Of a DNA stretch of 64,000 nt, positions 36,327-47,431 are shown piece after piece. The notes beneath the pieces are model-generated. The model searched no databases. It saw nothing but the letters and a program-made list of their open reading frames with translations, and was not told the DNA's origin. The stretch is from Cenococcum geophilum 1.58 (lineage: Eukaryota > Ascomycota > Dothideomycetes > Gloniales > Gloniaceae). Each line of letters opens with the position of its first letter. The stretch's first letter is position 1. The DNA lies in assembly GCA_001692895.1 (NCBI GenBank), contig KV748207.1:1364001-1428000 (forward strand), read 5' to 3'. Made by a program: the position numbers and the translations under genes.

Positions 36327-36755
36327 GTAATTCATCCTAAGAATTACGGTCGACGCTCTCTCGAACTGTGTGTACCATGATGGAATAAGCTTACCCAAAT
36401 TTGACTTTCCACTACTTTTAACAGTTGTCATCGTTGTATTGCAAATTTTCAGGCCCAGTCAAAAGATGTGGATGGATATAGTACAAATGTAGAAAACTGC
36501 CGAATTTATTTCCCTTTGAAGCCTCTCCCCAAATACAGATCAACGAAATGGATAAGCACGTCGCGCCCGCTTTCTCATTTCCCAAAATACGCTCAAATAC
36601 ACCAGCCAACCCTCCGACGCCATGACAGTAGGTATATAAAAATGCAAAAAAAATCCGTAAAATACATATAAGTGATTGATCAAAACTCCTTAATCGCTAG
36701 GTCCAATATTGGCAAAAATTATTCACCATATCCTCAAAGCAGTCACTTGTGTCAA
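36327..36755. other. Intergenic region between convergent genes
   Basis: Contains the 3' flanks of the MFS and ankyrin genes. The short open frames at 36,418-36,671 overlap on both strands and have no recognisable family. No feature is supported. Confidence 0.4.
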
Positions 36756-39297
36756 CTAGAACGCCAAACGTGAAAGCGGCTTCCAAATTGATCTTCTCGA
36801 TGCTGTCGTATTGCCACTATTTCGTCTTGATATGCCCCGTCTTTTCATTTCTTCTTTTAGAAGGCCACTAATCTCCTGAGAAGTCTCCGGCAAAGGCTCC
36901 TCGTTACCGAAAGTTGCACCTTTTCGAAGGAGGAGTTCCACCATATCGTGTTTTCTCCCATTGACAGCGAGCCAAAGTGGAGTCTTGTTGGCTTTATTCT
37001 TAGCTTCAATACTTGCACTATTTCTTAAAAGGATCTCGGCAGACCTCTGTTTGTTGTATGGAGACTTGACAGCAAAATGTAACGGCGTTTCGTTCTCATT
37101 GTTGGTTGCGTTAACGTCGGCATGTTTGTCCAGAAGGTGTTGAAGCATGGCAACATCTTCGCCTTGCCCGAAAATTGCGTGATGTAGCACAGTCCACCCG
37201 CTTTTATCCTGTGCACCGATATGAGCTCCGCTCTCTAGCAGACACTGTACAACACTGTTTCTATTCCATCGCGCTGCGACCAGTAATGGTGTGGCTTCTT
37301 TCTGGTCGGTTTGATCCACAGGTCTTCTTAACCTCGGCCCTAACAAAACTTGGACCATATCCAGGTCACCTTTGCGGGCGGCATGGTGCAGAGCTGGCTC
37401 TCCACTACCTGTCGGGTGAGTATATGTATTTGGGTTACGCGTGATACCCGCCTGGTTGTGAGCCAGAGCATTTGTCAATAGTAATCTTTCCGTTGCGCTG
37501 AGCTTCTCGATGTCTTCTCCGTTCTGAAGGCACTCGCTAATCTTCTCCATGTCTTCTTCATCTATTGCCGAGACCAGATTGACCGAGGTGGAGCGCGTAC
37601 TTGGGTCAGAGGAGAACGAAGAGGATACCGGAGAAACTGGATGAGTGCTATTACTGACGAAGCTCGTTGGTGAAATTGGATGAACTGGCAGGTATGTCGC
37701 TCGAGGTGTGGTTAAGTACAATTCCCGGTAAGGCTTTGCAAGCGCGGGTTTGTTTTGCTTTTCATATAGATCCACCAGTAGTTTAGCTGACCGCTGTAGG
37801 AGAGTGTTTCCCTGCCTGGGGGAGTCTAATGCCACATGCAATGACCTCATAGAATAGTCTTCCCATACTTCGAAGAGTTTACAATCCTTTTCGTTACCCG
37901 CGTGGTAATTTCTCTGATATGCAGTAGCCAGTGCACAGCAAAGTCTACCATACCTGCCGGAGCTCTTACGAGACTCTCCTATCAAACAGAGATACTCCTG
38001 CTCCGCTTCACTGAACTTCTCCTGCTTCGTATACGCTTCAGCTAACTGCTCTCTTAACTCCACTATCTCATCAAATGGGAAGTTGTATATCTCCAACCGT
38101 TTCTTTCCGTATTCAATAGCGTCAAGTAAATGGCGTTCGGCGCTGTAATAACGTTCATTTACAAAGTCGTTTCGAGCGTTATCCTTAAAGTTGTCGATGA
38201 GGGCATTCATGATTGCTTCAGGAGGAACAGTGTCGTCGCGATTATGTGGGAAATGCTCCGCAGATTCCCCAGAATTGCCGGTACTTCCCATAACCTCATG
38301 TCTTGTCCACGCGTGGCATGGGGGTGAAAGTGGGTAAAGCGGGATTCCTCCCCCATCAGATTCATCACTGCTGTCGGTTTCTGACTCGGTATTTGAGCGC
38401 TCGCCGACCACTCCCTGCGATAGATCATAACGCACGCCCGAGCTCCCATCCTGCTGTGACATATCTCCGCTACTTTGCCCGATGACGCTTCCAGCCCTCG
38501 ATAGTTTATCCCTGAAAGATACAGCTGCGCCGAGGCACTCTTTCATCGTTTTTAGGTCTAGACTTTCGTGTGTGTATCTTTCACCTCGTCCGATCACGGT
38601 TTGTGTCGCGGAGGAGTCATCGCAGTCGTGCTTGTGCTCCTTATGGACAGTACCCTGCAGGACGTTTTGTTGCGAGAGCTTCCCCAAACGAATTTCCCCC
38701 TTTTCTATAGCTTCGGCAATTGACGGCAGGTATCTATTCGTTATTGCGTTGCCCGCACGCAAGAGAGTCAATCTTTCTTCATGCTCAAACCTAGCCAAAC
38801 CGTCAGCATACTAACTCTGTAAAGCGATGAAATTCAGAAACTCACGGCTGAAAGCAGGGTAACAGAACACTCAGAGAGGCAATGTCGGCTTTCATGTCCT
38901 TTTCTAGTCGTATAGTCTTTGGTTCACCTTCAATGTTGTTCATCGCAATTAGTCCCCTCCGTAGCCAACCGTATTTCTCTCCATCGCCCAGTCTTTCTAT
39001 CTCCTCTTCAAACTTCTTCATAGTCTGCTGGCAGCGCTCTAAAGCATTGCCCACCGCGAGCCATATCTGCTCCTCATCCTCGCTCAAAGGCTTGAACCTT
39101 CTCTGTTTCTTCCGACCCTTCAGGGACGAATGTACAGCCCGGAGGACCTCGTCCCATCGCACAACACTTTTAGAAATAGTTCCGGAAGCTTCCTTGATAT
39201 CTCTAGCTTCATTCGCAATCCGAGAAACATAACGGGACAGTTTGTAGGCTACCGCAACGATGGTAAACGCGCTCGCGACAGCACCGATCTCCGCCAT
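36756..39297 (-). CDS. Helo-like N-terminal / TPR / ankyrin-repeat protein, 828 aa
   Basis: Exon 1 is 38,846-39,297 and exon 2 is 36,756-38,790. The 55-nt intron (GTGAG..CTGAC..CTAG) restores one frame of 829 codons. The N-terminus (MAEIGAVASAFTIVAVAYKL) with the following helical region to about residue 150 resembles the Helo-like or STAND N-terminal domain of fungal NLR proteins. A Ser/Asp-rich linker follows. Helical TPR-like repeats (YYSAERHLLDAIEYG, LREQLAEAYTKQEKFSEAEQEY) lie at about 360-490. Five or so ankyrin repeats (PALHHAARKGDLDMVQVLL, TPLLVAARW, TVLHHAI, TPLHFAVKS, TPLWLAVNGRKHDMVELLL) lie at about 600-790. I see no NACHT or NB-ARC P-loop between them. A role in regulated cell death or signalling is possible by analogy only. 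Confidence 0.82.
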
Positions 39298-39639
39298 TGC
39301 TGCGACCCCGCGGGGCGGAATTCCGAGGCTAGCAAGACACTATGCCAGGAAGACCTCTCACGTGGCTGAGTGGTCACAAATTTATTTCCAACCTAGGTCG
39401 CCCTAGTGAGCGACGAAATCTAGAAGAAAGAAGGATTTTCAGTGTTAAGATTGATATTCTCAGGCGGTTATTCATGGCGACGGCTCACTACGCAGGCAGA
39501 CGACACGATCAGCAAAGCATGGCCAAGTGAGGAGTCGCCCTCGTGCTTCGTCTCGCTACAGCCTTCCAAAACCTTATCTCATAAATCAGACCAGGGTTTG
39601 AGAGCTTATGGTCGCAGTTTTGGTGGTAACGGGGCGTCA
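39298..39639. other. Intergenic region upstream of the ankyrin gene
   Basis: Normal composition. It should contain the promoter of the minus-strand ankyrin gene. Overlapping short frames show no family. Nothing specific seen. Confidence 0.35.
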
Positions 39640-40275
39640 AAATGCACCAAAAATCACCTTTTTCACTGCTGTATCTCGACCCTTCTACAACGTCGAGCTG
39701 TCATATGAGGTGGGAGCTCTTTAGCTTCTCTATCTATTGCATCAAAATAACGACGTCAGTCGCATTTGTCCAAAACTCGTTGGCCTAGTTTTGTCGCAAT
39801 TTTGCCTTAATTTTGCCTCACTGCCATACCTTACGTGCTTCTCTACGTCTAATTATTTTTAAAAAATCACGAGCTCTTTATTTTCTCTATTGCCTCCATA
39901 TTACGGCAATATTATCCCTTAACACGTCAATTCGGGTCCTCAGGTTATCGATAAGGAGTAACCAATCAGATCGCCTGAATTTGGTGCCCGTACTCAGGAA
40001 TATGAGGCCGGTGATATTCGTAATATTTCATACAAAATTGATATATAAGCTTAATCTTTGGAGTTAGATCGCTTAATATGAGGCCTCCAGCAGTCGTCCT
40101 TCCTGCAGAACGGTATTTTGCATATACTGCAGCCAAAATGAGTCCTTGGAGGATGCGTACGCGTTGATTTGAAAACGGTGTTCCCGCACGGGCCACTTAC
40201 TCTGAGGACCCTGACGTGTTAAGGGATAGCTCTATTTTACAACAAGTTAGATGTAGGCAGTCGGTCAGTTTTAAC
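39640..40275 (-). repeat. Less mutated copy of the 178-bp dispersed repeat dimer, split by a MITE
   Basis: The plus strand at 39,655-39,770 (cacctttttcactgctgtat onward, with gagctctttagcttctctat) is the reverse complement of the RIP-damaged repeat at 31,569-31,735. A second, more diverged unit starts near 39,810 and is interrupted at 39,913 by the MITE. Its other end (gatgtaggcagtcggtcag) follows at 40,249. Copy number two at both loci suggests that the dimer is the normal state. Confidence 0.7.
39913..40228. mobile_element. MITE, family with tatcccttaac ends, 316 bp
   Basis: Left end tatcccttaacacgtcaatt and right end (reverse complement) tatcccttaacacgtcaggg; the inverted repeats extend to ggtcctcag at both ends. 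The left interior (gttatcgataag, gcctgaatttgg) matches the reverse of the 36,181 element, so they are one family; the 146-bp element looks like an internally deleted relative. TA is present at both ends. It is inserted in the second unit of the 178-bp repeat. Confidence 0.8.
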
Positions 40276-41408
40276 TTACGTTTTCAGACCCAGAGCCGGC
40301 GCAGAGACGTCGCACAGTGCGTGGGTAGGACCTGGTGGTTGTTGAGGTGTTGTGGGGGGTAGTAAAAAGTTTTCACATGGTGTTGAACAGACTCGTGTAT
40401 AGACATAGATTAAACTACTATATACACATGAAATAGGTGGCGAAGGCTGACGTCGACGATGACGACTGTTACGTCATTGCCACCTCGATCGACAAGGTAA
40501 CAGGCAACTGAGACAATCCATCTCGGTTCGACACATGGGATGAGATCTCAAAAACCACCACTATGGTTCCCCCTTCATAATAGACAACTACTATGTTCTC
40601 CTATTCCAAGCCTGTGTAATCCTCATGAATTTTGACAACGGATTCCAACGTCCCCCGACCCCCAATTGAAAGCATCGACGACCTCTCACATCGACGAACG
40701 AACGAACGAACGAACAAATATAGCCCCCCTCCCAACCCCCAGGGCGATCGTCCGCGGAGCATGCGGTCCCTACGGTTTTCCTTGTCTTCTCTCGACGGGC
40801 TGGTGACTCTTAGAGAGGGCCTACCAACCGGGGCCTAGGCACAAAAGATACCTAGGCACACACATACACATCCCACTCGCCTTTCGGTATTTTAATGGTG
40901 GTTTACGGATGAATCCCCCTTATGCCTTTGATAGGCTTTATTGGGGGGGGGAGCAGGGCGTATATGGCAATGGTCAACAAGAGATAGCACACAGGGGACG
41001 TCAAAATATGGGAAACAACAGGCACACGGCAATCTGATATCAGCAAGGCCTAGTTAGGACGTAGTGAACCCTAGCTATGGATAAGCTGAGAGAAGGAAGC
41101 ACCGGTTACTAAGGAGACCCAATATCTAACAGAAGTCAAGAAGTAGCTACGGGGCAGCCGCAGGGGGCCTAGCTACGTGCAGAGATGGCAAATCGGGGTT
41201 TTTCATCCTACTGAGGTGGCTCATAGGGTTTTTCCTCCCCCAACATATCAAGGGTTTTCTTCCTGTAAATTTACAAGTTTCCCCTAGGTAAAGTGTACTT
41301 CCAGGACTTACGTGCTAACGAATACGAGTCAACGGCCACCACTACCTATTGGTGCGTTAGGTCTATACGAAACGTTTTCAAGGAGAGAGCCTTGCTAGCA
41401 GATAAATA
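40276..41408. other. Intergenic region with a short microsatellite
   Basis: No gene supported. A tetranucleotide run of gaac (about five copies) lies at about 40,692-40,715, and a run of ten G at about 40,942-40,951. The frame at 40,632-40,838 spans the microsatellite and shows no family. Confidence 0.45.
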
Positions 41409-41590
41409 CACCACCCTGGCGCATCCGGTTGAAAGCGCGTGCTGATAGCGCAGATCAAACTACGCGGATTTGTACCGAAAAATATGTTGAAATACGCCAA
41501 AGTGGTCGTGCTTATTATTAAAAGGTATAAAATTGTGTCGTTTAATCACCAAGATTAACACGCGCTTCAACCGGATGCGCCAAGGTGGTG
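41409..41590. mobile_element. MITE with caccacc ends (Tc1/mariner type), 182 bp
   Basis: Inverted repeats of about 32 bp: left caccaccctggcgcatccgg and right, reversed, caccaccttggcgcatccgg. Flanked by the dinucleotide TA on both sides (41,407-41,408 and 41,591-41,592). No coding capacity. The ends share about 21 of the first 30 bases with the Tc1-type element at 58,943-61,342. Confidence 0.82.
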
Positions 41591-41592
41591 TA

Positions 41593-42396
41593 AGGTTATC
41601 TCACAAATTAGACCCTACGGTAGTGTTGATCGTCGTCACTAGTTGCTGGCGCGCTATCCCAGGTGAACCCCTCGCGACGGAGTTCATGCCTTGGTGTTGA
41701 GAGGGCGTTGCGTATTTGCTCCATAAACCTGTTCAGCATATTCTTCGAGTGAGGGCCAGTGCCTGCTGTGTTCAAAAATGAGACGCGGTGTAGGCAGGTC
41801 GAAAAACTCATGGCCCTTATCTTGTGGGCCTGCGTAAGATTTCGGCTTTTCTGTATCTATGACGGATGTTGTTGGTGCAGAAGCGAGCGACGGCATGAAC
41901 TCTCCACACTCAGAAACGCAGTCAGTCACTGATATACGAGTAAGGGCTAGCCTAATGGTAAGAGACAGAGTAGTGAGAAAGATGTTGAGGGTTTGTAATA
42001 GGAGAAAGGGAAAATGTAGAGGTACGATATGGGAGAGAAATGAGAGCAGATGAGGACGAAAGCGGGGGCTGGAAACTTCAAAAACAAGGAGCTAGAGAAA
42101 TATCTTGTCAAAGTAAATACCGTAGTAATATGGTGTTTGACGGGAAGGAGCGCATCTTCCGTCGTAATTCCCTTTATCAAATGTCCCATATCTAGGTAAA
42201 ATGGAGTGCCATTAAAGACGCATACCCGTTCGCTCTTCTGTCACAAGACCCATTGATACCGCACTAATCCGATACAATCTGAAATTAACGCCGCTCCTGG
42301 CCGACCAATATGCACCGCCCCATTGACAGAAATAAGAAACCGCTATCCAACACCAACCATATGAATCACCAGAAGAAGCTACCCCTAACCCCAACA
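41593..42396. other. Region downstream of smc2; possible small minus-strand gene not resolved
   Basis: Minus-strand open frames at 41,608-41,929 and 41,947-42,189 look partly protein-like (TWDSAPATSDDDQHYRRV, GHEFFDLPTPRLIFEHS), and a plausible GT..AG intron would lie between them. I could not find a splice arrangement that keeps one frame from an ATG, and no family is recognised. It may be a broken or hypothetical gene. Confidence 0.25.
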
Positions 42397-45300
42397 TCAC
42401 CTCAAATCTGCAGGCGTTAGGGCTTGAACCACACTTGTCCCTTCACTGAATCTTGTTCGAAAGATGCGGTTGGCATTCTGGAACATTCCGTCTTTCAAAC
42501 TGACAACAATGAATTGAGAGCCTTTGAAGCGAGTCTTGATGAGTCTGCCGATATTCTGAGTATGCGATAAGTCTAGCGCTGCGTCGACTTCGTCAAGAAT
42601 GTACATGGGTGCAGGTTTGAACTGGAGCAGCGCCATGATGAGAGAGAGTGCGATTAGCGACCTATAAATATTGAGTACGTTACTTAAACATGAGATTGAC
42701 ATAAAAACTTACCTCTGCCCACCGCTGAGTTCTGTTAAGCTCTGCTTCCACACTTTTCCTAGGCAAACCTTCACTTCTAATCCATCTGAGATGGTTTTAC
42801 CTTCTGGTGGATCGAGTTTCGCGAAGCTGCCCGGTAGAAGCTCGTTAAATATTTGGCCGAAGTCTCCGTTCACTTTCTCCCATGTCTTTTGCAAAGCCTC
42901 TTTTTTGTATTCGTCAAGACTCACAATCGTCTCTTCGATTTTGCGCTTGTCTTTGATGACTATCCTCATCATATTCTTCAGACTGACTTCTTTCTTTTCC
43001 ACGCTGTCAATCATGTTCATGACCTTGGGGTTGATCTTATTCTTCATGCCTTGGAAGCGCTCCGCTAGATTCTTCAATGTGGATTTGCATTCGGTCATGT
43101 TCTGTCCTTTGAAGTCGTAGGGCGTCCCTGATCGTCCGAAATTCTCGCGTTCGTCAGCAATCCAATCATGTTCTTTTTCAAGGGACTTGAGTGTTTGCGC
43201 GGCGGATTCGCGCTCTTTATCGAACTTCTCAATTTGATGGCCAAGCTTTTGTTGCTCAAGGCTTTCTTCGGTGATGAGGGCGGCTTTTGAGCGGGAAGCT
43301 TCTTCTAAAGCGCGTAATTCATCGTCGAATCCAGTCAATTTCGCTTGCTCGTCTGCGAGATGAGCTTGAGCGAGATCGTGCGCATCCTACATAAGCTTAG
43401 TTATAGATCAAGTTCGCTGCGAGATATAAACACAACCTTTACACGAGCCTGCTCGGCGATAAGAGCATCAATCTCCTCCTGCTGAGAAGCAATAGTTGTC
43501 TGAGAGTCATGTAATTGCTCCTGTGCAGCTGCGAGATCACCACCACATTGCTCCGAATCTACCATAGCCTCGCGCATTTCCTGTTGAAGAGGCTTGATTG
43601 ACGCTGAATTCTTGCTTAATGCCTTCTTTAGTTTATCTAGTGAAGATTGAAGCTCGGCGAGCTTGCTGTCTTTGTTGTTGCTGAACTCATTCATGTCACG
43701 TTCAATACGCTTGGTTTCTTTTGTCGCCTCTTCTTGCCTAGCTTTAGCATCCACAACATCTTTCTTCAACTGAACAACGTTTGTCTTCATCTCTTCTACA
43801 GCATGAATGATCTGCCCGTTTGATTAGTGCACGAACACGCCAGAAAAACCTGTAGCACTTACCGAGGATGACGAGTTACTGTTAATTTGCTCCTCAGTAA
43901 TCTTGATCTCGTGCACTTTGACGTCGAGTTCTTGCTTCGTCTTACGTGCAGCATCTAATTTCTTCTTATCTCGTGCCATTGTTGCTTGAAGGTTGACGAG
44001 CGCCTGTTCCTGTGCTCTTAGATCCTTGGTGAGTTCGTTAAGCTTCTGTAATGTGACTAGCACGCCACTAGTCTGGGGAGAGCTTCCCCCAGAAAGAGTG
44101 CCGGACGGATCGTAGACATCACCTTCCAGCGTTACGCTCTTCATACGGACAGTAGGATCAAAGGTGACCCGTTTGGCCGTCTCAGCGTCCTCGCAGACCA
44201 AAGTGGAGCCGAAGACGTACTCCATTGCAGCTGTGACTTCTTCGTCGAACCCGATCAAGGAGAGAGCTAGATCAACCTTTCCGGGTGCGATCTTCTGAGC
44301 GGCACCAATTTTCTATTAAGTGTTAGCCTGCAATTCGTAGATTACTCGTTGACTGAGATGCGTACTTCTGCGGACGCCCTGAATGCGGAGATCTTATTCA
44401 GCGGAATGATTGTGACTCTTTTCTTGAGCTTGCCGTTTTGAAGAAGCTGAGTGCCGGTTTCCGCGGTATCTACAACCACATTATATAAGCGACCCCCGGC
44501 ACAGATCTCCAGCGCGGTTCCCGCACGAGTGTGCTCTTTCTTCAGGGTAAAGAGCTGTGCTACTAGTCCCTTAACTTTTGACCGGTCAAAGTTGGGCGAA
44601 GGATCACTGTAACTGAAGTCGATATTGGCCACCTTCCGCTTGAGGCCATCTGCTTGTTGGCGTAGCTCTCGTATTCGTGACTGAAGGGCCGATTCTTGCG
44701 TGTACATGTCCTCTTCCTTCCCAGGTTCAAAGCCCAATTTGCTAAGATCAGCTTCTAGTTTCTTAGCTTGCGTTCGGAGAACCTCTAGATCCTTCAGTAA
44801 ATTAGAATTTTGTTCTTTGGCCTTCTTTGCCCGAGGTTCTTCCTCCTTGATACGCTTTTCAATATGCGAGATCTTCAGCTTGGCTTGCTCTTGCTCTGTA
44901 GTCGCTACGCTTGCCCGATTCCGAGCGTCTTGCAACTGGCCCTGATAGCCGCTCTCCTGGCCCTCTTTTGAAGCCACACCAGTTTGAAGTGTCTGTAGCA
45001 ACTCCTCCTTCTTTTCGACCTCTTCGGTTTGCCGTGTGAGGTCGTCATGTGCCGTCTTGTACTGCTCCTGAAGCTTTTCGTAGATCTTGGTCTTGTCCTT
45101 TAACTGCGCCTCGAGTTCCTTGAAGCTCTTCTCAACTTTCTTCCGCTTTTCGGATTCTTCTGCTTTGCTTGATTTCTTCAGGTCCAGAACCGTAGTCAGG
45201 CGAACAATCTCGTGGGAATGTGTTTTCACTTCATCTTCCAGCGCTTGGAACCTTCCGCCTTTTCGCAGTTCCTTCTCCCGGGTGGCCTTGACTTTCTTGA

Positions 45301-46286
45301 TATCTTCTTGCAGGAACGCAATTTCGTTCTTGAGCCTGATGGCAGATTCTTCCAGATCCTTCGCCCTTTGCTTCTTGGCTTCAAGATCATCTGCAGACTG
45401 CCGTAACTTCTCCTTGTATCTGATGTAATCATGAGCTACCACCAGTCTTGTCAGACGCTCCAGATCACTTTGCGTCTGCTGAAAGTCTAAAAAGGCGCGC
45501 TTCTCTTGTCGTAATTTATCCAGTTTTGGGTCAATTTCGTCCCGTAGGAGTTCCGTAATCTCCTGGACCTTCATTTCTTTCTTTGCCATTGTCTTGAATG
45601 CCTTGTCCCGCCTATCTTCGAACATGCGTGTTCCTGCGGCCTCCTCAATCATTGCAAGTATTTCCACCGGTTTCATGTTCAACACCTTCGTGATACGACC
45701 TTGCATAATGAGGAAATTGGGATTGTTGATGTTGAGTTGGACAGATTGAAATAGGTTTTGGACGGTTTGCTGCTGCGCTCGGTGGCCATTGATTAGGTAT
45801 TTACTTGTGCCGCCTAATACGATTTGTCTCGTTACGGAGATTTGTGCATATTCTTCGAAGCCGATGGGGCTCTTCTTCTTGTCGCGATTATCGAAGACTA
45901 TTGTAACACTCGCTTTAGTCACTCCGGCCTGGCCGCGCTTGTATATAAGATCCTGTATCCACTTTAGCAAATAGATAGTGAAAGCTTGTGCGCGACATAC
46001 CTGCAAGTTCTGGGCTCGAACGGTGCTCATGTTGGTGATACCAAGCACGAAACATATTGAATCCAAGATATTCGACTTGCCACTTCCGTTTAAGCCGGTG
46101 ATTGAGTTGAAGCTCTCGTCCCTTGAGCGCTGTCAGCTTGAAGGCTCCTAGAGCTTGCGGCGCAAACATACCATCCTGAGATAACTGTTCGTACGGCATA
46201 TGATTTAAAACCCTAACTTTGTCAGATAACAATACATAGAGCACACACGGGTAGCTTACATCTATAACCACTTCGACGACCCTCAT
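42397..46286 (-). CDS. smc2: Condensin subunit SMC2 (Cut14 in fission yeast), 1179 aa
   Basis: ATPase core subunit of condensin, which pairs with SMC4 to compact mitotic chromosomes in the nucleus. Exons, high to low: 46260-46286, 46172-46212, 46001-46121, 44366-45952, 43863-44312, 43437-43811, 42713-43386, 42397-42661; they sum to 1180 codons. Walker A (GLNGSGKSN) is at about residue 32. The N-terminal head continues ([33 protein letters not shown]). Long coiled coils flank a hinge at about 505-680 ([29 protein letters not shown]). The C-terminal head has the signature ELSGGQRS and Walker B ([12 protein letters not shown]). All key ATPase motifs are intact and the length is normal for SMC2. 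The seven introns are 47-53 nt. No sign of damage. Confidence 0.96.
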
Positions 46287-47431
46287 GTTGGCGTCATTGA
46301 CTGGAAAACTCGTTGCGATTCCAAGTCGTCGCGTTTGTTTTGGCTTTCTTGTGTTGACAGCAACCGGCGCTAACTTGCTAGAATTGCCGGTTCACGTGAT
46401 CCGCTCCTGTTCCTCGTTGCAGCCTTGTTGCACAACAACAACCGTACTCTACTCTCAGATGCAATGCTTTGCCATTGTCATTTTCTATCTACAGATTTTC
46501 GAGCCACTAGATACGGGGCTTTCAACCCCAGCTTTCGAGACATGNCAAAATGCGTGGAAAGTACCGTAGAATGCCTCGCTAGAGTCTAAAGGAGGAACAC
46601 TAGCACTATGATTTCTAGATATTGTATACCTCTAAACTCAGTTGAGAAGTTTTGGTTTTCCAGTCATTCCGTGGTACCAGTTATGAATGTTACTCCTAAA
46701 CTACCTTCGTGGAGCCAGATGGCTAGGATTCTTGCAGGCATTGAAAGAAAGACACTTCCCCGGATAAGAGTAAGCAGTTTCGGATCCTTCGAATCTGACA
46801 CCATCTTTATTGCCGCTATATTACCATGGCTTCGCATCCATCGCTCTGTACGACTTTGGGGGCTTTGCTTAATAAATCCTTGTGATAAGTAACCCTCAGT
46901 AAGGTATACAGAAACGTTTCGCAACATTTATTTTTACACCCTCTATCCTGGCTTCATCACCGCAACTCCAAGCAGGTGGATAAGGCTATGGCTCTACTTT
47001 GCAGAACACGAAGTTTGTTGCTTTGGAATCTCCAAAAGTAAGCATCACTGGTTGTCGGATCAAGCTTCAGGGCTGGACGCCGGCAGTGCTTTACCTCACG
47101 CGACTATTTTGTAGGGATCTTTGGATGAGTATGGATATTATGCAGTCGATCATGTTCTGAAACAGGCAGGTTACAATCTGTTTAGCCCCAGTCACAAATG
47201 CACACAAATTGAAGCACTAAATATCTTGCGCAATTGCTAGGATCTTTGTCGCACTGTACGATAAGATATTTCTATAACCGACTTCCGCTTTGCCCACTTC
47301 ATGCTCATCTGGAATAAGCATACGCCATTGAGTCTCTGACCAACTTGCTGTGGCCATTCGGTTTGGTTTGGAGGACTACATTGACGTCCATAGTCAACCT
47401 GCCAAAACCTTGATTTCACGCTCTTTAAGAT
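46287..47431. other. Intergenic region between divergent smc2 and OPT genes
   Basis: It should hold both promoters. Contains one N (46,545). Open frames at 46,285-46,927 lie on both strands and show no family. I see no RNA gene or repeat. Confidence 0.4.

Noticed and set aside
40692..40715. Gaac run as a CRISPR-like or regulatory array
   Set aside because: It is a simple tetranucleotide microsatellite with no spacers.
41608..42189. Small minus-strand gene downstream of smc2
   Set aside because: No splice model from an ATG keeps a single frame and no family was recognised; kept only as an unresolved region.
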